NCBI GenBank assembly: GCA_016214925.1
Contig: JACRMO010000176.1
Span: 1 to 5,346 of the forward strand
Direction of reading: 5' to 3'
DNA length: 5,346 nt
Origin: Gammaproteobacteria bacterium
Lineage (GTDB): Bacteria > Pseudomonadota > Gammaproteobacteria > Thiohalobacterales > Thiohalobacteraceae
Shown here: piece by piece, positions 1 through 5,346 of the stretch
Position numbering within the stretch: position 1 is the first letter of the stretch
How the letters are laid out: every line of letters begins with the position of its first letter
Position numbers and translations under genes: made by a program
The notes under the pieces: model-generated
The model's database searches: none
What the model was told of the DNA's origin: nothing
Seen by the model: the letters and a program-made list of their open reading frames with translations, nothing else

Positions 1-2
1 CC

Positions 3-2030
3 GCCGACACTCCGTCCCGCCACCCCGCGCGCAGTCCGACCCGCGCCGGCGTGCTGCTGGAATTCCTGGGCTCGATGAATCTCGCCATTATGTTGCTGGT
101 GGCGGTGGCGGTGGCTTCGATCATCGGCACGGTGTTGAAGCAGAACGAGGCCTATCAGAACTATATCGTGAAGTTCGGGCCGTTCTGGTTCGAGGCGTTC
201 AAGAGTCTCGGCTTGTACGACGTCTACAGCGCCGGCTGGTTTTTGCTGATCCTGGCGTTCCTGGTGCTCTCCACCAGTGTGTGCATCTACCGCAACGTGC
301 CGCATATGCTGCGCGATATGCGCAGCTTCCGCCTGAATGTGCAGGAATCATCGCTGCGTGCTTTCCATGTGCGCCGTGAATGGACCTTGCCGCTGCCCGC
401 CGCCGAGGTCGAACAACGGGTGAGCGCATTCGCACGCGCCAAGGGTTACCGCGTGCGCAGCAAGGATCACGGCGATCATCGGGTGGTCGCGGCCATGAGC
501 GGCGCGGCCAATCGCTTGGGTTATCTGTTCACGCATGCCGCAATCGTCGTGATCTGCATCGGCGGTTTGCTCGACGGCAACCTGCCGCTCAAACTCAAGG
601 AGATGAGCGGCCAGATCAAGATCGAAACCCGCGACATCCCCGCCGCCGAAGTGCCGCGCGAATCCTGGTTGTCGGTTAAGAATCCGTCCTTTCGCGGCAG
701 TATCACCGTGCCGGAAGGCTCGACGGCCAATATCGCCTTCTTGCAACTGCGCGATGGATATCTGGTGCAACCGCTGCCGTTCAAGATCGAGTTGAAAGAT
801 TTCCGCATCGAGCATTACGAGACCGGACAGCCTAAATCCTTCGAAAGCGATCTGGTCATCACCGCGAACGGTGAACCGAATGGCGAACCGCCCTTGGCGG
901 CCACCATCGCGGTGAATCATCCGCTGCTCTACAAGGGGTACGCCATCTACCAGTCCAGCTTCAACGACGGCGGCACGCGCATGCAGCTTAAGGCCTGGAG
1001 CCTGGGGCGGGACAAGATCGAGACGCAGGCGGTCAAAAGCGCGGTGTTCGAGCGGCTCAAGGTCGACACAGCGCAGGGGCCGATGACGCTGGAGTTGGAC
1101 GACTTCCGTTTGTTCAACATCAATCCGGCCGAGGAAGGCGCGAAAAAACGCTTCCGCAACTATGGGCCAAATTTCACCTTCAAGGTGCGCAACGCCGAGG
1201 GCGAGGCGCGCGAATACGAGAATTACATGGCGCCCATCGACTTCGAGGGACGGTTGTTCTTCCTCAGCGGCATGCGTACCCAAGTGTCGGACCCGTTCTT
1301 CTATCTGCATCTGCCGGCCGATCCCAAAGGGACGTTGGAGCGCTTCATGCACTTCAATGCGTTGTTGCGCAACGCGCCGCGCGTGGCCGAACTCTCCTTG
1401 GAAACCACCCGCCGCACCTTCAGCGATGTGAAGGGCGATACGAAGCTGGAAAATCCAAACCTGATCCAGGAGGTCTCCACCACCATGCAGCGCCTGGTGG
1501 ATCTGTTCGCGCGCGGCGGTTTCGAGGCCATCGATGCCCAGGTCAAAGAGAGCGTGCCGGAGGCGCAGCGCGCCCAGGTGTTGGACGCCTATCTGAAGGT
1601 CCTGCGCAATATCCTCAATACGCTGTATCTCGACGTGCTGAACGCCGAAGGCGTCGATACCCGTGCCGGCATCAGCGCGCGCGAGGGCCAGTTTTACGAC
1701 GATGCCATCAATGCGCTGGCCGTATTACCGCAGTACGGCTCGCCGTTTTTCCTGGAACTAAATTCCTTTGAGCATGTCCAGGCTTCCGGGTTGCAAATCG
1801 CACGCGCCCCCGGCAAGAATGTCGTGTATCTGGGCTTCGCCTTACTGATCGCCGGCGTGTTTACGACGTTCTATATCAACCACCGGCGGCTGTGGTTCTG
1901 GCTGCGCGAAGGTGCGGCCGGCACCGAGGTGCTGTTCGCCGGTGCGGGTAACCGCGACGTGCGCGATTTCCGCATCGAGTTCGATCGGCTGGCCCAGGCG
2001 CTGGATGGCCAATTATCGAAAACCAAGTAG
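3..2030 (+). CDS. resB: Cytochrome c biogenesis protein ResB (Ccs1), probably 5'-partial
   Basis: This is the ResB/Ccs1 subunit of System II cytochrome c maturation, an inner-membrane partner of CcsB in haem export and ligation to periplasmic apocytochromes. The reading frame is open from position 3 to the TAG at 2028-2030. The first possible start in the window is a GTG at 51, but no ribosome binding site precedes it and codons 3-50 read as a plausible basic N-terminal leader, so the true start probably lies upstream. Counting from the GTG (659 residues), hydrophobic segments lie at about 8-29, 62-80, 155-175 and 590-609. Between the last two is a periplasmic domain of about 410 residues, the usual ResB layout. 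Recognisable family stretches are LLEFLGSMNLA, KFGPFWFEAF and YDVYSAGWFLL near the N-terminus. H162 sits in the third membrane segment and H611 just after the fourth. A basic and acidic tail of about 45 residues ends the protein. The family call is secure; only the start is uncertain. Confidence 0.93.
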   Translation, partial: ADTPSRHPARSPTRAGVLLEFLGSMNLAIMLLVAVAVASIIGTVLKQNEAYQNYIVKFGPFWFEAFKSLGLYDVYSAGWFLLILAFLVLSTSVCIYRNVPHMLRDMRSFRLNVQESSLRAFHVRREWTLPLPAAEVEQRVSAFARAKGYRVRSKDHGDHRVVAAMSGAANRLGYLFTHAAIVVICIGGLLDGNLPLKLKEMSGQIKIETRDIPAAEVPRESWLSVKNPSFRGSITVPEGSTANIAFLQLRDGYLVQPLPFKIELKDFRIEHYETGQPKSFESDLVITANGEPNGEPPLAATIAVNHPLLYKGYAIYQSSFNDGGTRMQLKAWSLGRDKIETQAVKSAVFERLKVDTAQGPMTLELDDFRLFNINPAEEGAKKRFRNYGPNFTFKVRNAEGEAREYENYMAPIDFEGRLFFLSGMRTQVSDPFFYLHLPADPKGTLERFMHFNALLRNAPRVAELSLETTRRTFSDVKGDTKLENPNLIQEVSTTMQRLVDLFARGGFEAIDAQVKESVPEAQRAQVLDAYLKVLRNILNTLYLDVLNAEGVDTRAGISAREGQFYDDAINALAVLPQYGSPFFLELNSFEHVQASGLQIARAPGKNVVYLGFALLIAGVFTTFYINHRRLWFWLREGAAGTEVLFAGAGNRDVRDFRIEFDRLAQALDGQLSKTK

Positions 2031-2090
2031 GAGCGGGCTGCAGGTGAGGCGCTTGCGCCGAGAGGCTGCCCTGGGGCATGCCCGCGAACG
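2027..2090 (+). repeat. Left REP unit with enlarged loop
   Basis: The unit opens with GTAGGAGCGGGC and closes with GCCCGCGAACG. The stem GCGGGC (2033-2038) pairs with GCCCGC (2080-2085). The two arms are 41 nt apart, whereas a canonical REP loop has only a few bases. The intervening DNA holds its own palindromes: GGCGC/GCGCC (2048-2052 with 2055-2059) and GGGCATGCCC (2074-2083). There is also an imperfect direct repeat, GAGCGGGCTGC (2031-2041) and GAGAGGCTGC (2060-2069). Confidence 0.6.
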
Positions 2091-2103
2091 ATTGTGCGAC
2101 GGT

Positions 2104-2131
2104 CCGGTTCGCGGCCAAAGGCCGCTCCTAC
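2104..2131 (-). repeat. Right REP unit, canonical form
   Basis: Read on the - strand, this unit is GTAGGAGCGG, CCTTTGGCCGCG and AACCGG. Its hairpin is a perfect 6-bp stem, GCGGCC (2111-2116) with GGCCGC (2120-2125), around an AAA loop on the + strand. Size and shape are those of a standard REP, unlike the left unit. Confidence 0.7.
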
Positions 2132-2158
2132 AAAGACTGGTTTGGTGTTACGTTCAGG

Positions 2159-2185
2159 TTGAGTTCATTGACCTGTCATTAGAAT
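2159..2185 (+). promoter_or_regulatory. Weak sigma-70-like promoter candidate for ccsB
   Basis: A TAGAAT box (2180-2185) matches five of six bases of the -10 consensus. A TTGAGT box (2159-2164) could serve as -35, but the 15-nt spacer is shorter than the optimal 17. Transcription would start near 2192 and leave a leader of about 40 nt before the ATG at 2232. A small palindrome, TGACCTGTCA (2169-2178), lies between the two boxes. The call rests on motif resemblance alone, and ccsB may simply be read through from resB. Confidence 0.3.
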
Positions 2186-2219
2186 GATTCCGGTGCCGAG
2201 TGTTTGCACCGCGGTGAGT

Positions 2220-2223
2220 GGAG
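2220..2223 (+). promoter_or_regulatory. Ribosome binding site deciding the ccsB start
   Basis: GGAG, within GGAGAGA, lies 8 nt before the ATG at 2232, an ideal spacing. The alternative in-frame ATG at 2184 has no purine-rich site before it and overlaps the candidate -10 box. This favours 2232 as the start. Confidence 0.7.
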
Positions 2224-2231
2224 AGAATGCC

Positions 2232-3410
2232 ATGTCGGTAACCCAACACAACATGCTGGAGCAGTTCGACGACCGCGCCCTGTGGCGGCGGCTGAATGCG
2301 TTCGATGGGTTGTGGGCGCTGCTGGTGCTGGCCGGCGCGGTGTATACCTATGCGCACTATGCCGATCTCATGGACGGCTTCGAGATCGCGATCCTGGCCG
2401 GCACCACGCCGGCACTGATCGGACTGGGCTGGGCCTGGAAACCGATGCGGCCGTTGTCGCTCGCGGTGGCGTCCTTAAGTCTCGCGGCGATCGGTTTGTA
2501 CGGCAACAACCTGAACGCGGATGACAGCAACTTTTTCCTCAAGTATCTGATCTCCAGCCAGTCGGCGATCATGTGGATGAGCGCCTTGTATGTGCTGGCC
2601 ACGGCCGCCTATTTCTTCGCCCTGGCCACGCGTTCGGAGTTCGCCGGCAAGGTGGCGAGCGCGATCACCTGGTCGGCGACCACCATGGGCCTGGTCGGGT
2701 TGATGGTGCGTTGGCGCGAGTCCTATCTCATCAGTCCGGATGTCGGCCACATTCCGGTCAGCAATCTCTATGAAGTCTTTATCCTGTTTTCCATCATCAC
2801 GGCGCTGCTGTATCTGTTCTACGAAGGCCGTTACCGCACGCGCGCGCTGGGCGGTTTCGTGTTGCTGGTGATCTCGGCGGCGGTGGGTTTCTTGCTGTGG
2901 TACGCCTTCGATCGCGGCGCGTCTGAAATACAACCGTTAGTGCCCGCGCTCAAGAGTTATTGGATGAAGATTCACGTGCCGGCAAACTTCATCGGCTATG
3001 GCGCCTTCGCGCTGGCGGCGATGGTCGGCATCGTCTATCTGCTTCGCCACCGCCAGGATCAACGTGCCGGTGGCGCGGCAGTCGACAGCCGCCTGCCCGC
3101 GTTGGAGGTGCTGGACGATGTGATGTACAAAGCCATCGCGCTGGGTTTCGCCTTCTTTACCGTCGCTACCATACTCGGTGCGCTGTGGGCGGCCGAGGCC
3201 TGGGGCGGCTACTGGTCCTGGGATCCGAAAGAAACCTGGGCGCTGATCGTCTGGCTGAATTACGCTGCCTGGTTGCATATGCGCATGACCAAGGGCTGGC
3301 GCGGCACACCGATGGCATGGTGGGCCGTCGTCGGCTTGTTTGTAACCTTGTTTGCCTTCCTGGGCGTGAACATGTTCCTGTCCGGGCTGCATTCGTATGG
3401 GGAATTGTAA
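2232..3410 (+). CDS. ccsB: Cytochrome c biogenesis protein CcsB (ResC/CcsA), WWD haem-handling subunit
   Basis: This is the second System II core subunit, a polytopic inner-membrane protein that presents haem to apocytochromes at the periplasmic face. From the ATG at 2232 it has 392 residues, a normal length for proteobacterial members. The WWD motif lies at 324-342, with W324, W328, W330, D331 and E334 all present. Histidines fit the ligand pattern established for CcsBA proteins: H248 (KIHVPANF) and H387 (GLHSYG) flank the WWD domain outside the membrane, and H349 (AWLHMRM) fits the membrane haem ligand. The spacings 248-349-387 resemble those in the Helicobacter fusion protein. About ten or more hydrophobic segments are visible, including roughly 27-43, 52-70, 113-132, 180-197, 206-224, 251-272, 301-321 and 362-384. 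ResB and CcsB are separate genes here, not a fusion. A longer start at 2184 would add 16 residues but lacks a ribosome binding site. Confidence 0.95.
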   Translation: MSVTQHNMLEQFDDRALWRRLNAFDGLWALLVLAGAVYTYAHYADLMDGFEIAILAGTTPALIGLGWAWKPMRPLSLAVASLSLAAIGLYGNNLNADDSNFFLKYLISSQSAIMWMSALYVLATAAYFFALATRSEFAGKVASAITWSATTMGLVGLMVRWRESYLISPDVGHIPVSNLYEVFILFSIITALLYLFYEGRYRTRALGGFVLLVISAAVGFLLWYAFDRGASEIQPLVPALKSYWMKIHVPANFIGYGAFALAAMVGIVYLLRHRQDQRAGGAAVDSRLPALEVLDDVMYKAIALGFAFFTVATILGALWAAEAWGGYWSWDPKETWALIVWLNYAAWLHMRMTKGWRGTPMAWWAVVGLFVTLFAFLGVNMFLSGLHSYGEL

Positions 3411-3431
3411 GTGTCTGGCATAACCAACAAC

Positions 3432-3436
3432 GAGGA
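3432..3436 (+). promoter_or_regulatory. Ribosome binding site of dsbA
   Basis: GAGGA lies 6 nt before the ATG at 3443. It fixes the start of dsbA within a frame that is open much further upstream, inside ccsB, from about 2960. The resulting protein begins with a proper signal peptide. Confidence 0.75.
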
Positions 3437-3442
3437 TCGCGA

Positions 3443-4078
3443 ATGAAACGTCTTATCAAGATGGGCGCAATGGTTCTGGGTTTGGCCTTCCTGGCGGTGA
3501 CGCCGCTGCGGGCCGAGGAGGCGGCTGCGCCTACCGACTACGTAACTCTCGCGGCACCACAGCCAACCAGCGACCCGAAAAAAATCGAAGTCGTTGAGTT
3601 GTTCTCCTACGCCTGCCCGCACTGCTATCACTTCGAACCCCAGCTAAACAAATGGGTCGGGGCGTTGCCGAGCGATGTGGTCTTTGTGCGTATCCCCGCA
3701 GTGTTCAGGCCGAGCTGGGATCCGCTGGCGCGTGCCTATTATGTCGCCGAAATGCTGGGTGTCCTCGACAAGATTCAGGAACCCCTGTTCAAGGCGATCC
3801 ACGAACAGAAGCAGACCTTCGAAGATGAAGACTCGCTGGCGAAGTTCTTCGTTGCCCAGGGCGTCGACGAGAAACAGTTCCGCGATACCTACATGTCCTT
3901 CGGCGTGGCCACCAAGCTCAACCGTGGGCGGGAGATGCTGCAGCGTTACGGCATCAGCGGCGTGCCCACCTTGGTCATCAACGGTAAATACCGCACCTCG
4001 GCCAGCGAAGCCGGTAGCGCCGAGGGCATGCTCAAGGCGGCCGACCGACTGATCGCACAGGAACGGGCCGCGCGCTGA
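3443..4078 (+). CDS. dsbA: Periplasmic thiol:disulfide interchange protein DsbA
   Basis: This is a periplasmic oxidase that donates disulfide bonds to newly exported proteins and is normally re-oxidised by the membrane protein DsbB, which is not in this window. It has 211 residues, close to the 208 of the E. coli precursor. Residues 1-24 form a signal peptide: basic start MKRLIK, hydrophobic core, and likely cleavage after LRA (A24). The thioredoxin-like active site CPHC is at 58-61 inside ELFSYACPHCYHFEP, the same dipeptide as in E. coli DsbA. The cis-proline loop is GVPT at 173-176 (P175), with the inserted helical domain between the two motifs. The gene starts 32 nt after ccsB with no terminator between, so the two are probably co-transcribed. 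The CPHC dipeptide and the full-length helical insert argue against a reductive DsbC/G or ResA-type thioredoxin. Confidence 0.95.
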   Translation: MKRLIKMGAMVLGLAFLAVTPLRAEEAAAPTDYVTLAAPQPTSDPKKIEVVELFSYACPHCYHFEPQLNKWVGALPSDVVFVRIPAVFRPSWDPLARAYYVAEMLGVLDKIQEPLFKAIHEQKQTFEDEDSLAKFFVAQGVDEKQFRDTYMSFGVATKLNRGREMLQRYGISGVPTLVINGKYRTSASEAGSAEGMLKAADRLIAQERAAR

Positions 4079-4082
4079 AACC

Positions 4083-5346
4083 ATGAGAGCCGCGGAGCTG
4101 TTCGTCAAATGTCTGGAGAACGAGGGCGTCGAATACATCTTCGGTGTGCCCGGCGAGGAAAACCTCGATCTCATGGACGCGTTACTGGATTCGTCCATCA
4201 AGTTCGTCACCTGCCGGCATGAGCAGGGCGCGGCGTTCATGGCCGATGTCTACGGTCGACTGACCGGGCGTGCCGGCGTGTGTCTGGCCACGCTCGGCCC
4301 CGGCGCTACCAACCTGATCACCGGCGTGGCCGACGCCAACATGGACCACGCACCGCTGGTGGCCATCGCCGGTCAGGCCTCCACCTCGCGGCTGCACAAG
4401 GAGTCGCACCAAGTGCTGGACCTGGAACTGATGTTCCAACCGATCACTAAATATTCCTCGCGGCTGCTCACGCCGAACATCATCCCCGAAGTCGTGCGCA
4501 AGGCCTTCAAGCTGGCGCAGACCGAAAAGACCGGCGCGACCTTCATCGAGTTTCCCGAGAACATCGCCAAGATGCTCATTGAGGATGTGCCGTTGCCGGT
4601 GAGTTGTTCGGCATTGCCGGAACCGCCGCGCGAAAGCGTCGAACTGGCCGCCGAGCTGATTTCGGCGGCGCGCAACCCCATCATCCTGGCCGGTAACGGC
4701 GTGCTCCGCGCGCGCGCCTGGAAACACCTGGCCGACTTCGCCGCCACGCTGAACATCCCCATCGCCAACACCTTTATGGCCAAGGGCGTGGTGCCATTCG
4801 GCAAGAATCCGCTGGCGCTGGGCAGCGCCGGTTTGCAGGCCAACGATTATGTGAGTTGCGGCTTCTCGCGCGCCGATGTGGTGATCTGTATCGGCTACGA
4901 TCTGGTCGAATACCATCCGTATCTCTGGCACCCGACCCGCGACCGCAAGATCATCCACATCGACGCCAGCCAGGCCGAGGTCGATGCCAGTTACATGCCC
5001 GAAGTCAGCGTGAGAGGCGACCTCAAGCACAGTCTGCTGCGCATCGCCGAGTTGGCCACGCCGCATCAGGGCCAGCCGATGCGCGCGCTGCGCGAGGCGC
5101 TGGTCGAGGAGATGAGTCAGCACGCCCAGGACAGCGGCTTCCCGGTCAAGCCACAGAAGATCATCTGGGATCTGCGCACCGCCCTGAAGTTCGAAGACAT
5201 CGTGCTCTGCGACGTCGGCGCGCATAAGATGTGGATGGCGCGCATGTTCCGCTGCGAGTATCCCAACACCTGCCTGATCTCCAACGGTTTCGCCAGCATG
5301 GGCATTGCAGTTCCCGGAGCGATTGCCGCTAAACTCGTGCACCCCG
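4083..5346 (+). CDS. Acetolactate synthase-family thiamine-diphosphate enzyme (AlsS-like), 3'-partial
   Basis: The product is a cytoplasmic enzyme that by family would decarboxylate pyruvate and condense it with a second pyruvate to 2-acetolactate. The frame is open from ATG 4083 to the window end: 421 codons of an expected 550 or so. The N-terminal pyrimidine-binding domain (about 1-165) carries the catalytic glutamate E47 in RHEQGAAFMADVYGR, then LGPGATNL (71-78) and AGQAS (96-100). The central domain (about 185-325) contains ILAGNGV. The diphosphate-binding domain begins near 355 with CDVGAHKMWMAR and LISNGFASMGIAVPG; the GDG magnesium-binding motif would lie beyond the edge. ESHQVLDLELMFQPITKY (107-124) resembles the HQ..D...MF.P.TKY pattern of catabolic AlsS rather than the AFQE pattern of IlvB. 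The start is 4 nt after the dsbA stop with no good ribosome binding site; AGGAA at 4059-4063 is too far away, so translational coupling is likely. The exact substrate is unproven. Confidence 0.88.
   Translation, partial: MRAAELFVKCLENEGVEYIFGVPGEENLDLMDALLDSSIKFVTCRHEQGAAFMADVYGRLTGRAGVCLATLGPGATNLITGVADANMDHAPLVAIAGQASTSRLHKESHQVLDLELMFQPITKYSSRLLTPNIIPEVVRKAFKLAQTEKTGATFIEFPENIAKMLIEDVPLPVSCSALPEPPRESVELAAELISAARNPIILAGNGVLRARAWKHLADFAATLNIPIANTFMAKGVVPFGKNPLALGSAGLQANDYVSCGFSRADVVICIGYDLVEYHPYLWHPTRDRKIIHIDASQAEVDASYMPEVSVRGDLKHSLLRIAELATPHQGQPMRALREALVEEMSQHAQDSGFPVKPQKIIWDLRTALKFEDIVLCDVGAHKMWMARMFRCEYPNTCLISNGFASMGIAVPGAIAAKLVHP

Larger units (their letters stand above)
2027..2131. repeat. 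Inverted pair of REP sequences (BIME/REPIN-like element)
   Basis: The element is bounded by a perfect 10-bp inverted repeat, GTAGGAGCGG (2027-2036) and CCGCTCCTAC (2122-2131). Each end forms a REP-like unit that reads GTAGGAGCGG, then a hairpin, then CCGCGAAC; the left unit is on the + strand and the right unit on the - strand. This head and tail match the REP consensus known from Pseudomonas, Xanthomonas and related gammaproteobacteria, where REPs in opposing pairs are mobilised by RAYT transposases encoded elsewhere. No RAYT gene lies in this window. The element overlaps the last four bases of resB, including its stop codon. It has no T-run, so it is not a standard intrinsic terminator. It could stabilise the 3' end of resB mRNA or reduce readthrough into ccsB, but that is inference. 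Confidence 0.75.

Noticed and set aside
348..1352. Antisense open frame of 334 codons opposite resB
   Set aside because: It is a compositional shadow of resB, with no domain, membrane pattern or plausible ribosome binding site.
2104..2135. Right REP hairpin as an intrinsic terminator of resB
   Set aside because: The stem is only 6 bp and is followed by CTCCTACAAAG rather than a run of T residues. A weak attenuating effect remains possible.
1912..2187. Small + strand open frame spanning the end of resB and the REP element
   Set aside because: Most of it overlaps resB out of frame and the rest translates the REP palindromes. It has no family resemblance and no ribosome binding site.
2184..2231. 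Upstream ATG extending ccsB by 16 residues
   Set aside because: No ribosome binding site precedes it, the extension is not hydrophobic or family-like, and it overlaps a candidate -10 box. ATG 2232 has a well-spaced GGAG.
2960..3442. Upstream extension of the dsbA frame into ccsB
   Set aside because: It overlaps the WWD-containing part of ccsB in another frame, and the DsbA signal peptide begins at 3443 behind a good ribosome binding site.
4182..5342. Long antisense open frame of 386 codons on the - strand
   Set aside because: It lies entirely opposite the synthase gene, which has clear family motifs. The translation is rich in H, G, R and Q with no recognisable domain, as expected for the complement of a GC-rich gene.

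Overview
The window is GC-rich and densely coded on the + strand, with no RNA gene, CRISPR array, transposase or phage gene visible. It looks like the chromosome of a proteobacterium that matures c-type cytochromes by System II (ResB plus CcsB/ResC). A gammaproteobacterium is the best guess, because the only sizeable intergenic gap holds REP-type palindromes of the GTAGGAGCGG...CCGCGAA kind known from Pseudomonas, Xanthomonas and relatives. This placement is an inference; a betaproteobacterium cannot be excluded.

Layout. Positions 1-2030 hold resB, which is probably cut off at its 5' end by the window edge. Positions 2031-2231 are non-coding: a two-armed REP element (2027-2131) that starts inside the resB stop codon, then a short stretch with a weak promoter candidate. 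Positions 2232-3410 hold ccsB (resC), with the tryptophan-rich WWD haem-handling motif. After 32 nt comes dsbA (3443-4078), a periplasmic thiol oxidase with a CPHC active site. Only 4 nt later a thiamine-diphosphate enzyme of the acetolactate synthase family begins at 4083 and is still open at the window end (421 codons seen).

How the genes work together. ResB and CcsB form the membrane complex that exports haem and attaches it to CXXCH motifs of apocytochromes in the periplasm. DsbA introduces disulfides in the same compartment, so it acts on the cysteines that System II needs reduced. No ResA/CcsX or CcdA-type reductant is encoded in the window. The synthase is a cytoplasmic metabolic enzyme with no obvious functional link; its tight spacing suggests co-transcription with dsbA. 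Its active-site neighbourhood resembles catabolic AlsS-type enzymes more than biosynthetic IlvB.

I see no undescribed multi-gene system here. The most interesting element is the asymmetric REP pair between resB and ccsB, whose left arm appears to carry an extra 39 nt.
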